Source: AAA044-D11 sp965268555 (lineage in GTDB: Bacteria > Actinomycetota > Actinomycetes > Nanopelagicales > Nanopelagicaceae). From it: a stretch of 64,000 bases of DNA. Below the pieces are notes generated by a model that did not search any database, had not been told where the DNA came from, and was given only the letters and a program-made list of their open reading frames with translations. Shown here piece by piece: positions 44,636 to 52,877 of this stretch; positions within the stretch are counted from its first letter, which is position 1; each line of letters opens with the position of its first letter. The DNA is taken from the NCBI GenBank assembly GCA_965268555.1, contig OZ254174.1, positions 930,001 through 994,000 on the forward strand, in the 5' to 3' direction. A program made the translations under genes and the position numbers.

Positions 44636-44651
44636 TCGAACAAGTGTTCTA
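44636..44651. promoter_or_regulatory. SOS box 1 (LexA site)
   Basis: TCGAACAAGTGTTCTA matches the Gram-positive/actinobacterial LexA consensus TCGAACNNNNGTTCGA except for the last G. It lies closer to the LysM gene start and probably controls that gene. Confidence 0.85.
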
Positions 44652-44693
44652 AAAGGAACTATAGGTCAACCCACTGACACTTGCAAGTTATTT

Positions 44694-44709
44694 CCGAACA
44701 AATGTTCGC
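44694..44709. promoter_or_regulatory. SOS box 2 (LexA site)
   Basis: CCGAACAAATGTTCGC keeps both core half-sites GAAC/GTTC with four bases between. It lies 20 bases before the lexA -10 and should mediate autorepression. Confidence 0.85.
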
Positions 44710-44728
44710 TTTTTTTCGAAATCTGGTT

Positions 44729-44734
44729 TATGCT
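44729..44734 (+). promoter_or_regulatory. -10 hexamer of lexA, leaderless type
   Basis: TATGCT ends six bases before the lexA ATG at 44741. No ribosome binding site fits in between. Confidence 0.5.
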
Positions 44735-44740
44735 TAGGAC

Positions 44741-45403
44741 ATGAGTAAAAAGAAGGTAAGTGAGCTTCCAGACGGTCCTGCCAACGAGCATGGCCTAACC
44801 CCCCGCCAGGCCAAGATCCTCGATGCCATCCGCACCGCGATTGAGACCAACGGCTATCCCCCAACTATGCGTGAGATCGGCCAAGCTGCCGGCCTTGCCT
44901 CCCCAGCCTCGGTTTCATATCAATTGGAGACCCTGGTTGAAAAAGGATTTATCCGCCGCGATGCCACGAAGGGTCGCGCCCTTGAAATCACTTACCCAAG
45001 TGAGGGCGAGGCGATAACGCCAGAGAAGACCCGCAATGTGCCGCTCCTTGGCTCGATCGCTGCTGGTTCACCAATCCTGGCCGAGCAGAGCTTTGATGAA
45101 GTCTTTCCACTTCCAGAATCATTCGTTGGCAAGGGCGATGTTTATATGCTCAAAGTCAAAGGCGATTCCATGGTCGATGCCGCAATCTGCGATGGCGATT
45201 ATGTTGTTATTCGCGCCCAGAAGGATGCAAATAAGGGCGAGATCGTTGCCGCAATGATTGATGGCGAGGCCACTGTGAAAACTTGGTCGAAGAAGGATGG
45301 CCATTATTGGCTGCTTCCAGCCAATGAAAATTACGCACCAATTCCAGGAGATAACGCCGAGATTCTCGGAATCGTTACCGCGGTATTGCGCAGTATTCGC
45401 TAA
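44741..45403 (+). CDS. lexA: SOS repressor LexA
   Basis: The 220-residue repressor has an N-terminal winged helix (LTPRQAKILDAIRTAIE ... SPASVSYQLETL) and a C-terminal S24 self-cleaving domain. The cleavage site A108-G109, the serine S143 in GDSMVD and the lysine K180 in ATVKTW are all present, so the protein should cleave itself with RecA. Two SOS boxes lie in the 155-base gap to the divergent LysM gene. The lexA, LysM and nrdR-nrdJ order is classic actinobacterial. Confidence 0.97.
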   Translation: MSKKKVSELPDGPANEHGLTPRQAKILDAIRTAIETNGYPPTMREIGQAAGLASPASVSYQLETLVEKGFIRRDATKGRALEITYPSEGEAITPEKTRNVPLLGSIAAGSPILAEQSFDEVFPLPESFVGKGDVYMLKVKGDSMVDAAICDGDYVVIRAQKDANKGEIVAAMIDGEATVKTWSKKDGHYWLLPANENYAPIPGDNAEILGIVTAVLRSIR

Positions 45404-45444
45404 CATCAAGCTTGATTTAAGTGGGAATCGAATAGGAAGAGGTA

Positions 45445-45473
45445 TTGACATATTCGACCCCCGAAAGGAGAAT
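45445..45473 (+). promoter_or_regulatory. Candidate promoter of the VOC-isomerase-oxidoreductase genes
   Basis: TTGACA (45445-45450) is a perfect -35; GAGAAT (45468-45473) follows at 17 bases. The flanks hold an inverted repeat, TCGAATA (45428-45434) and TATTCGA (45451-45457), that brackets the -35 and could be an operator. Confidence 0.5.
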
Positions 45474-45494
45474 TCCTGCTAAATAGGAGGAATT
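45471..45494 (+). promoter_or_regulatory. Hairpin or operator covering the ribosome binding site
   Basis: AATTCCTGCT and AGGAGGAATT form a 10-base stem with nine pairs and the loop AAAT. The right arm contains the AGGAGG ribosome binding site for the TTG at 45498. As RNA it would hide that site; as DNA the palindrome could be a repressor operator. Confidence 0.45.
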
Positions 45495-45497
45495 ACC

Positions 45498-45860
45498 TTG
45501 AGTTCAAAGCAATTTGATCGCACACGTTTCGACCACATCGGTGTTATCACCGAAGAGAAACATGGTGATGAGAACTTCGTAGATGCGACCCGAGTCTGGG
45601 TTACAAATCCACGAGTACATCCGGCAAATGTGGAATACCTCCGTTACGAGCATGACACTCCTGTAACCGGACCAATCCGCCATCTGCCACATGTTGCATA
45701 CCGAGTAGATAGCGTTGATGAAGCCATTAAAGGCCACGAGATTTTATTAGAACCATGGGATGTTGCTGATGGTTTTGTTCGCGTCGCATTTGTTCTAGTT
45801 GATGGCGCAGTCGTTGAATTTATGCAATACCGAAATCCAAATGAAACTGGCTGGTTTTAA
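45498..45860 (+). CDS. VOC (glyoxalase-fold) family protein
   Basis: The 120-residue single-domain protein has the four metal ligands of vicinal oxygen chelate enzymes: H13 in FDHIGV, E46 in NVEYLR, H65 in LPHVAYRV and E107 in VVEFMQ. It is too short for glyoxalase II-type duplicates, so it probably dimerises. It starts with TTG behind an AGGAGG site within a hairpin. Its neighbours, an isomerase and a Gfo/Idh/MocA dehydrogenase, suggest isomerisation or elimination on a keto-sugar; the exact reaction is unknown. Confidence 0.75.
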   Translation: MSSKQFDRTRFDHIGVITEEKHGDENFVDATRVWVTNPRVHPANVEYLRYEHDTPVTGPIRHLPHVAYRVDSVDEAIKGHEILLEPWDVADGFVRVAFVLVDGAVVEFMQYRNPNETGWF

Positions 45861-45887
45861 TAACTTAAGTTCGAAAGGGAGAAAAAA

Positions 45888-46697
45888 ATGAATAATCCAA
45901 TCTGTCTAAATAGCAACTCGTATCACGGCTTCACGCTTGAAGAGGCTGTCACTGGTGCCAAGCGTGCTGGTATTAAGTTGATCGAGCTTGCCGGAGTAAT
46001 TGGCTGGACCGAACATGTTCGAAATGATTATTCAGATGAGCAGATTGCAAAGGTCCTAAAGCTATTGGCTGACAATGACATTAAGGCAATCGGCATGTGT
46101 GGCCACACAAATATTCAAACTCCGGAAGGCCAAGAAACTTTTAGAAAGAATCTTCACCTGGCTAAGAAGCTCGGCGTCTCATATGTAACTCTTTCAACTG
46201 GCGAGACCCATGGCGATGAATCAGTAATTGGTGATGACGCTGAACTTGTAAAGATCATTCAAGATTTGGGTGCCGTCGCTAAGGACCTTGGCTTAGTTAT
46301 GGCGATTGAAACTCACGGAAATAACTATGCAACTGGCCAGAGCATCATCGCCCTGCTAAAGAAGGTAAATATGCCGAATGTTCGGTTGAACTATGACACC
46401 GGAAACGTAGTGTTTTACGGCGCTATCGAACCTTATGATGATCTAGATGCATCTACAGGTTCAATCACAGGAATTCACCTTAAGGAGAAAGCTGGCGCCC
46501 AGAACGAATGGAACTTCCCAGCTGTTGGTCGCGGTGATTTAGATTTCGATCGCATCCTAAAGACGCTAAAGAAGAATGGCTGCACAGTTGCGTTAAGTAT
46601 TGAAATCGAATTCACACCAGCAGGACCAAATGGTGTTGAGGATGTTCATGAATCTCTCGCTTACTCAGTAGACACAATCAAGCGTCTATCTGCTTAA
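45888..46697 (+). CDS. Sugar phosphate isomerase/epimerase family (xylose-isomerase-like TIM barrel)
   Basis: The 269-residue AP-endonuclease-2/xylose-isomerase-like barrel has the metal-binding positions visible as the glutamate in MAIETHGNN, YDTGNV, GIHLKEK and SIEIEF near the C-terminus. The family includes hydroxypyruvate isomerase, inosose dehydratase, tagatose epimerase and 3-keto-sugar enzymes, and sequence alone does not fix which. A GAAAGGGAG ribosome binding site precedes the ATG. It is 27 bases after the VOC gene, so probably in the same operon. Confidence 0.85.
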   Translation: MNNPICLNSNSYHGFTLEEAVTGAKRAGIKLIELAGVIGWTEHVRNDYSDEQIAKVLKLLADNDIKAIGMCGHTNIQTPEGQETFRKNLHLAKKLGVSYVTLSTGETHGDESVIGDDAELVKIIQDLGAVAKDLGLVMAIETHGNNYATGQSIIALLKKVNMPNVRLNYDTGNVVFYGAIEPYDDLDASTGSITGIHLKEKAGAQNEWNFPAVGRGDLDFDRILKTLKKNGCTVALSIEIEFTPAGPNGVEDVHESLAYSVDTIKRLSA

Positions 46698-46722
46698 GCC
46701 CTAGGTTTTAGGAGTTTTTTAG

Positions 46723-47724
46723 ATGGCTTCGATTGCAATTATTGGTCAGGGATATATGGGAAATGCTCATGCTGCGGCCTGGGCAAGTGCCGGACAAGCT
46801 GATTCAATTAAATACATCTGCACACCACGTCCTAAAGAGGGTTCGGTTCCTGCCGCTTCAAAAGCTAAATACATCTCTGATTTAGATGTGATCATCAATG
46901 ATGCCGATGTTAAATATGTTTCAGTCTGTACCCCAACCCCGACTCACAAAGATATTACGGTTGCACTTCTTGCGGCCGGTAAACATGTACTGCTTGAAAA
47001 ACCAATTGCGCTAACTGTTGCGGATGCCAAGGCAGTTGCTGATGCTGCTTCTAAGAGTTCTGGGTCACTGATGATCGCCCAAGTAGTTCGCTTCTTTCTC
47101 GGTTATCAAAAACTTCGCGAAGTTAGTGAAGCTGGTGAACTCGGCAAACTTCTCTCAGTCCATGCCCGCCGCTTCTCTCCTAAACCGACCTGGGCAACCT
47201 GGCTTGGTGATGAGAGTCAATCTGGTGGCATGCTTGTTGATTTTTCAATTCATGATTTCGATCAAATAAATATGTATTTAGGAAAGCCGGTTGAAGTTTT
47301 TGCAGCTCAAACTTCGCCAACAGGTCCCGCCGAAATCACAGTTAAGTATGAAGGTGGTGGCGTTGGTCAAGTACAGAGCTTTATGAACGCGGCCGAAGGC
47401 GTGCCATTTACAAGCACCATTGATTTACTCGGTACCGCTGGTATCGCGCATTACGAATTTTCCGCAATCTCTGCGACCGAAGAATCTTCCTCCGGCAATA
47501 ACGCGGGCGTTAATAGTTGGCATGTCTTCTCTTCAAAGGGAAATACCGTTGAACAAATTGCGACCGATGATCCATATGGTCGCCAAGTTAAATACTTCTT
47601 TGATCAAGCAAGCAGTGGTGGCAAATATGATTTATCGCCAACACCATCTGCGATTGCTGCGTTGCAAGTTTGTCTTGCAGCCAAGGCTTCCCTCAAAGAG
47701 GGTCGCCCGGTAGCAATTTCTTAA
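46723..47724 (+). CDS. Gfo/Idh/MocA family oxidoreductase
   Basis: The 333-residue NAD(P)-dependent sugar dehydrogenase has the Rossmann motif IIGQGYMGNAHAAAW, the family EKP motif in LLEKPIALTVADA (about residue 93) and a C-terminal domain with GGMLVDFSIHDFDQIN, which carries the catalytic histidine. It probably oxidises a hydroxyl on a sugar or sugar acid to a ketone. It is third in the plus-strand run and converges on a second member of the same superfamily, ten bases between the stops. Confidence 0.88.
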   Translation: MASIAIIGQGYMGNAHAAAWASAGQADSIKYICTPRPKEGSVPAASKAKYISDLDVIINDADVKYVSVCTPTPTHKDITVALLAAGKHVLLEKPIALTVADAKAVADAASKSSGSLMIAQVVRFFLGYQKLREVSEAGELGKLLSVHARRFSPKPTWATWLGDESQSGGMLVDFSIHDFDQINMYLGKPVEVFAAQTSPTGPAEITVKYEGGGVGQVQSFMNAAEGVPFTSTIDLLGTAGIAHYEFSAISATEESSSGNNAGVNSWHVFSSKGNTVEQIATDDPYGRQVKYFFDQASSGGKYDLSPTPSAIAALQVCLAAKASLKEGRPVAIS

Positions 47725-47734
47725 ATCTAATTAA

Positions 47735-48736
47735 CTAGATCTTTACTACTTGCCCAGTTCGAGCTGACTCTTCGGCTGCAAGTGTTGCTTCAAGTGCGCG
47801 CATTGCATCTACCGGGGTACTAACTGTTGGTTGAATTCCTCGAAGTGCACAATCTGCGAAGTACAAGAACTCTTCACGAAGTGCGCCACCACGATAACCA
47901 TCAAACTCTGGCCAATATGTTGTATCCGGGCTGCGAACGCCAGTTGTCTTTGTCACTATTCCAAGGTTTGGGAAAGTGTCTTGGATATGAATTAAACCTT
48001 CAGTGCCGATAACTGTCATGCGCTCGTCGATATCAAATGGTGTGTGCTCCGGCATGCACCAAACTGTTTCTAGGGTCGCAGTAGCACCGCTCTTAAAGCG
48101 ATACATGGTCTGTCCGATATCTGGATACTTAAGGCCGCGCATATCTGTTGTCTGGGCATATGCACTAACAATTGTGTCACCGGTTAGCCAGAGCATGATG
48201 TCGGTATCGTGAATTGCATCGCCAACGATTGGCCCAATTTTATTTAGAATCTCTGGTGTCCATGCAGCAGGAATATTTCTACGTGAGCTAAGTGAAAGAA
48301 CCTTGCCAATAGCGCCTTCGCTTATGGCTTTCTTAGCAGCGCGATAACGTGGGTTAAAGCGAACGATGTGACCGATCTGCAAAATTCCCTTTGCACCTTT
48401 TGATGCCGCAATTATCTTTTCACAATCAGCGACTGTTGAGGCCATTGGCTTCTCGAGAAATACATGCTTACCGGCTTTGAGGGCATCGATTGTTATATCT
48501 GTATGTTGATCCCACATCGTAGTAATTGAAACCGCATCGATATCTGGATCTGCCAACATATCTTTGTAATCTTTATGAAGCTTCTTAACACCATACTTCT
48601 TACCAAGCTCTTCCAGGCGGCCTTCGGTTCTCGTGCAGAGCGAGGATAATTCCAAACTCGGAGTTCCGATAATCGCATCGCAATGAATTTCGCCAAACCA
48701 GCCAAGGCCGATTACGCCGATTCTTAATCTATCCAT
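47735..48736 (-). CDS. Gfo/Idh/MocA family oxidoreductase (second copy)
   Basis: The 333-residue protein starts at MDRLRIGVIGLGWFGEIHCDA; a GGGAG ribosome binding site seven bases upstream fixes this ATG rather than the open stretch before it. The EKP motif is in VFLEKPMASTVADCE. The catalytic region reads VGDAIHDTDIMLWLTGD. It is only distantly similar to the neighbour across the stops, so it is likely a second step rather than a recent duplicate. It is the last gene of the minus-strand run, 29 bases after the SDR gene. Confidence 0.88.
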   Translation of the reverse strand: MDRLRIGVIGLGWFGEIHCDAIIGTPSLELSSLCTRTEGRLEELGKKYGVKKLHKDYKDMLADPDIDAVSITTMWDQHTDITIDALKAGKHVFLEKPMASTVADCEKIIAASKGAKGILQIGHIVRFNPRYRAAKKAISEGAIGKVLSLSSRRNIPAAWTPEILNKIGPIVGDAIHDTDIMLWLTGDTIVSAYAQTTDMRGLKYPDIGQTMYRFKSGATATLETVWCMPEHTPFDIDERMTVIGTEGLIHIQDTFPNLGIVTKTTGVRSPDTTYWPEFDGYRGGALREEFLYFADCALRGIQPTVSTPVDAMRALEATLAAEESARTGQVVKI

Positions 48737-48765
48737 TATTTTCTCCCTTGTTTTGGGTTGGTTGG

Positions 48766-49557
48766 TTAGAAATTTTCCAAAGTTAATTCGCGAGACATCA
48801 CAATATTTCCAGCGGTCAATCCACAATCGACTGGAAGTTCAACTCCTGTGATTGCAGCAGCGGCGTCCGAGGCTAAGAAGGCCACCGCATTTGCAACATC
48901 AGCAGGTTCTGCAATTCGAGCCAATGGATACCAGCGCATCAAGGTCTTTAGAACTTCTGGATCCTTTGCGGCACGAGCATTCCAAATAGGAGTTCTAACT
49001 GTTCCGGGTAGAACTATGTTTGCACGAATTCCATAACGGCCATTCTCCATAGCAATTGCTTTAGTCATACTTATCAACGCGGCCTTTGCGGCGCTATATG
49101 CCGGATCACCAAGTGCTGAAAGTCCATTGACTGATCCAACAGTGACGATTGCAGCCTTGCCTTTCTTCTTCATCCCCGGCAGGACTGTATGAACGCAGTT
49201 ATATGCACCATTTAAATTGCCATTTACGTCATAAGCCCAATCGGCAGGGGTTGTCTTCTCGATTGTTGGATGATCAGAAAAACCAGCGTTGTTAACCAAG
49301 ATATCAACATCGCCGAAATCTTTTATCAATTTCCCGAGGCCAGTTGCAACTGCATCAGCATCACCAATATCGCAAGTAAGTGGATGTGCCGTGATTCCTT
49401 CGGCGGCCAGTTCGATAGCGAAGGTATTAACGGTATCTTTCTTGTCGATTGCAAAAATAATTGCACCCTCGCGACCAAAGTGACGGGCCAACTCTTGCCC
49501 TATTCCACCGGCCGCACCAGTAATAGCAACTATCTTCTTATCAAATAATTTACTCAT
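48766..49557 (-). CDS. Short-chain dehydrogenase/reductase
   Basis: The 263-residue classical SDR has the NAD-binding TGAAGGIGQ, the NNAG motif, the serine in TVGSVNG and the YxxxK pair in PAYSAAKAAL. SDRs of this kind oxidise or reduce a sugar or polyol hydroxyl. It overlaps the stop of the following TIM-barrel gene's upstream partner by four bases, which implies coupled translation with the gene at 49554-50738. Confidence 0.88.
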   Translation of the reverse strand: MSKLFDKKIVAITGAAGGIGQELARHFGREGAIIFAIDKKDTVNTFAIELAAEGITAHPLTCDIGDADAVATGLGKLIKDFGDVDILVNNAGFSDHPTIEKTTPADWAYDVNGNLNGAYNCVHTVLPGMKKKGKAAIVTVGSVNGLSALGDPAYSAAKAALISMTKAIAMENGRYGIRANIVLPGTVRTPIWNARAAKDPEVLKTLMRWYPLARIAEPADVANAVAFLASDAAAAITGVELPVDCGLTAGNIVMSRELTLENF

Positions 49558-50738
49558 TTTTTATTCACCGAAGCCAACGCTTTCCCAATCCAATTTAGAC
49601 TTTGGCTACGGATGTGGCCATAGTTATAAAACCCAATATCTTTCACGCCACCTGCCCAGAGTGCAGCAACAGCATCGATTACTGCGCTCTCACTTGTTAA
49701 GTCTGGGAATGCGGGACGTAAAATTCCTTTTATTTTTCCGACGTTATTTGTTCGACGTTTGATGTCAACTAAATCTGCACTGATGCGATCGGTTGATGGC
49801 TCATAAAAACAAGCTTCGATGACACCCGTAGTTTCGGCGATCGCTTTCAAATCTGTACCTTCATACCAAGCACCACCAGTTGGGCGGGCAACGGAAGGAA
49901 TAATTGCTACTTCAACATCTTTGCGAACGCTCTGACGTATCTCTCTCGCAAGTGAAGTCACAACACTACTTCGGAAATCTAAAAACTTCCGTAAGTCAGG
50001 GTCACTCGCAACGTCAGCAAGCCACATAGCTTCCGCCATATCTGGCTGCAAATCTAAATCGCCCTCTAAGTAATCATGAATGTTTTTTGCAACTCGAGCC
50101 TTTAGGGATGTGGCATCAACTCCAGCTTTCTCCGCTCCAGTTACACAGTATTTGCAGAAGCAGAGACCAAGGTTTTGTGACAACCACTTATTAGGTTTAA
50201 CAAAACTCATCTCATGGTGATATCCATGTTCGTACGGCGGAAAGCCAATTGACTCAATTGAGATTCCATCTACTTCATAACTTTCTGTTACATCTTTACT
50301 TAGGCCAATTGCATATGCCCGGGCTTCTGGCGCAGATGGGCAGAGCGCATAAAGGTATGGGTCACCGAAAGCATTTTGTACTGCACTGTCTTGATGCTTG
50401 GTTCCAAGCGGGGTGTTGTGCAGAAGCACTAACCAGGCACTTACAGATAGCCCTTTAGTTTCGGTGAGTTCACGAAGCACTTGGCCATCGCCATGAATTG
50501 AATTTGGAATTGGCTTGATTGCGCCATATTTTGCAGGATCAGATTTGAAATAAACTGTGCCATCTTCTGGAAAATAAACTTTATTTGTCGCGCTCTTTGG
50601 GCGAAGGAACTTACCGGCGTGATAACTACTTGCCAGCGTTACGGAGTTAATTCCAATTTTTGATAACTCATTGACAGTTTTGGCTACGCCATTTTCTGCG
50701 AGGTCCCATGAGTATGAAAACATTGATAGTTTGCTCAT
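49554..50738 (-). CDS. Unassigned TIM-barrel protein, possible glycoside hydrolase relative
   Basis: The protein has 394 residues from the start MSKLSMFSYSWDL; an in-frame ATG six codons upstream is less likely. I do not recognise a named family. The sequence looks like a TIM barrel of the GH-like/DUF type, with INSVTLASSYH, a VDGISIESIGFPPYEHGYHH segment and a LCFCKYC cysteine motif also seen in some agarase-like or hypothetical glycosidases. It has no signal peptide, so it would act inside the cell after import. The upstream region has an 8-base G run and a TAAAAT -10-like site. Confidence 0.6.
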   Translation of the reverse strand: MSKLSMFSYSWDLAENGVAKTVNELSKIGINSVTLASSYHAGKFLRPKSATNKVYFPEDGTVYFKSDPAKYGAIKPIPNSIHGDGQVLRELTETKGLSVSAWLVLLHNTPLGTKHQDSAVQNAFGDPYLYALCPSAPEARAYAIGLSKDVTESYEVDGISIESIGFPPYEHGYHHEMSFVKPNKWLSQNLGLCFCKYCVTGAEKAGVDATSLKARVAKNIHDYLEGDLDLQPDMAEAMWLADVASDPDLRKFLDFRSSVVTSLAREIRQSVRKDVEVAIIPSVARPTGGAWYEGTDLKAIAETTGVIEACFYEPSTDRISADLVDIKRRTNNVGKIKGILRPAFPDLTSESAVIDAVAALWAGGVKDIGFYNYGHIRSQSLNWIGKALASVNKK

Positions 50739-50785
50739 GAGCCCCCCCCAATTCATTTAATTATTTTAGAAAGATAAATAAAGAA

Positions 50786-50811
50786 GTCGCCCCCGAATTA
50801 TCGAGGGCGAC
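50786..50811 (-). terminator. Intrinsic terminator of the ABC importer operon
   Basis: GTCGCCCCCGA (50786-50796) and TCGAGGGCGAC (50801-50811) pair over 11 positions, one as a wobble, with a four-base loop. On the minus strand a T-rich stretch follows. It separates the importer genes from the enzyme genes downstream, which have their own promoter. Confidence 0.85.
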
Positions 50812-50828
50812 CTCGCTTAACTACTTAC

Positions 50829-51929
50829 TTACTTGATTGCAACCTTTGCGAATACTGGGCTTAGCTTGAAAGCCTTAGCATCCTTAGCGACTGCTTTGTG
50901 ATCAAAGGTATTTGCGCCCTTGATTAGTGCATTTGAGTATGTCTCTGCAGGAGTTAGAAGACGTGGAGTTTGTCCCATGTCTGCAACAACCTTTAGATAA
51001 TCAGACCATGCTGCAGGGTAGTGATAACCCCAACCCTTGCCATCAACGCGAGAGATCATGTGACCTACTTGCTCTTCACGCATTGAATCAACAGCGATTT
51101 GTGGTGAAAGTGTCGCACCAAGTGCTGGCAGACGGTTGTAGGTAATTTGTGCAGCTGCGCGAGGGTTTTCCTTCGCGAACTCCATACCCATAGCTACTGC
51201 ACGCATGAAGCGTGTGTATAGATCTTTTCCGGCCTTTGTCTTTAGTTCAGAAGCACGGATGTCATAACCGTTTGAAGGTTGCTTTGAAGTTTCCTTACCA
51301 ATGATCCAGTCAACGTTGATACCTGTTGCTGCCCATTGTGCAATTAGACCATCCCATGCAAGACCAGCATCACACTTGCCTGCTGCAATTGCTTGTGACC
51401 ATGTTGGCCAACCTGCATCGATGATTTCAACTGACTTATAGTCAACGCCAGCTTCTACAAGCATTGGGTTAATGATTGCTGCCCATGCTGGTGAACCAAC
51501 GCAGATCTTCTTACCTGTGAAGTCAGAGATCTTCTTTAGTGAGCTTCCCTTTGGCGTTGCAAAGTTGAACACCTGTCCTGGAATCATGTTAAATGCAGAA
51601 ACAACAGGTACACCTGCTGCAATTGAAGATAGCAAAATTCCTGGGCTTGGATAAGAAACATCTACTTGCTTTTGTGCAACGAACTTAGTTGCAGCGGTTC
51701 CATCTGAAGGTCCGGCAATAAGTTTTACGTTAATGCCCTGCGCCTTGAAGTATCCGCGATCGATGGCTACGTGAAGCATGTAGTCATCCATTACATCTAG
51801 TGAACCACGTGGAGACATCCATGTGATTGTTTGCAGCTTAGGAGCTGCATTTGAAACAGTCGGTCCAACAACTAGAGAGAGTGCGGCTAATGCCGATACC
51901 CCCGCCAGCCATAGCTTTCTGTTCTTCAT
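50829..51929 (-). CDS. ABC transporter substrate-binding protein, NMT1/SsuA-like
   Basis: The 366-residue exported protein begins MKNRKLWLAGVSALAAL with a signal peptide to about residue 28 (SNAA). I chose 51929 because an AGAGG ribosome binding site lies close upstream, whereas the longer open frame would overlap the permease gene. The binding fold belongs to the NMT1/SsuA/THI5-like group, with AIDRGYFKAQGINVKLIAGPSDG and DVSYPSPGILLSSIAAGVPV. That group binds sulfonates, thiamine precursors, nitrate and other compounds. Its place beside sugar enzymes makes its ligand here an open question. Confidence 0.87.
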   Translation of the reverse strand: MKNRKLWLAGVSALAALSLVVGPTVSNAAPKLQTITWMSPRGSLDVMDDYMLHVAIDRGYFKAQGINVKLIAGPSDGTAATKFVAQKQVDVSYPSPGILLSSIAAGVPVVSAFNMIPGQVFNFATPKGSSLKKISDFTGKKICVGSPAWAAIINPMLVEAGVDYKSVEIIDAGWPTWSQAIAAGKCDAGLAWDGLIAQWAATGINVDWIIGKETSKQPSNGYDIRASELKTKAGKDLYTRFMRAVAMGMEFAKENPRAAAQITYNRLPALGATLSPQIAVDSMREEQVGHMISRVDGKGWGYHYPAAWSDYLKVVADMGQTPRLLTPAETYSNALIKGANTFDHKAVAKDAKAFKLSPVFAKVAIK

Positions 51930-52020
51930 ATCTCTACCTCTTTCTGTTTCTGTTGTTAGCGGACTTGCATTTTTACTATCTGCGCTCCGGGTTCGGCTTA
52001 GAACGCAATTCTCTTTTTTC

Positions 52021-52875
52021 TTATACATCCCAACTTGCCCACTTGCGATTTACAAATGTGAAGAAGGAATAGATACCAACTCCGAAGGTTGCGACGATTA
52101 CTAGTACCGCCCCGAATTGGGACATCTGCACTAGTGATGAGAAGTAGATCAAGCGATTACCAAGACCCATTCCACCGCCAACCATCTCGGCACCTACCGC
52201 AGTCAAGAGTCCGAAGATTGAACCAACCATGAAGCCAACGATGATCATGGGTAGCGCAAATGGGAATCTGATTTTGCGGAAGAGTTGGAATTCTGTTGCA
52301 CCATAGGATTTTCCGAGCGCAATCAATTCGGCATTCGTTCGCCTAAAGCCAGTAGCCGAGTTGATCATTACCATCGGACCGGTGGCGAGTGAGATCGCAA
52401 TAACGCGTGGTGTCATTCCGAAACCAAACTTAAGCATCAAGAACGGAATTAGCGCGACCATCGGAGTTGTTACCAGAATGATTATGTAAGGCGAAATAAA
52501 GATATCTAGCCCTGGCTTCAACGTCACGAGAACCGCGAGTGACAAGCCAATAGTTGATCCGATAATTAATCCCAAGAAAAAAGTCTGTACCGTCTGCGTT
52601 AGCGGCTTCCAATAGAGGGTTGAGAAGTCAGTAAATAAGCTATGAATAATCGCTGTTGGCTTTGGAAATACATAGGCCTCGGTATGAGTCCAGATCAGAA
52701 TGAATTCCAGAAGTGTTACAACAACCACTGCCAGAGCTAGAACCGAGATGATCTCTTTAAAGCCCTTAGCTCGACGAATACTCGCAATCGCCGAAACATC
52801 TACTGGACCACCACCGCTTTGACTACCAGAAGAATTAAAATCAGGAATCTTATCTGCAAGATTATCGGTCGCCAT
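52021..52875 (-). CDS. ABC transporter permease, SsuC-like
   Basis: The 284-residue membrane protein has about six helices. It contains the binding-protein-dependent permease motif (ATGPMVMINSATGFRRTNAELIALGKSYGATEFQLFRKIRFPFALPMI), which contacts the ATPase. The N-terminal cytoplasmic stretch of about 30 residues is Ser/Gly-rich. It works with the adjacent ATPase (two bases upstream) and the binding protein. Confidence 0.9.
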   Translation of the reverse strand: MATDNLADKIPDFNSSGSQSGGGPVDVSAIASIRRAKGFKEIISVLALAVVVVTLLEFILIWTHTEAYVFPKPTAIIHSLFTDFSTLYWKPLTQTVQTFFLGLIIGSTIGLSLAVLVTLKPGLDIFISPYIIILVTTPMVALIPFLMLKFGFGMTPRVIAISLATGPMVMINSATGFRRTNAELIALGKSYGATEFQLFRKIRFPFALPMIIVGFMVGSIFGLLTAVGAEMVGGGMGLGNRLIYFSSLVQMSQFGAVLVIVATFGVGIYSFFTFVNRKWASWDV

Positions 52876-52877
52876 GA

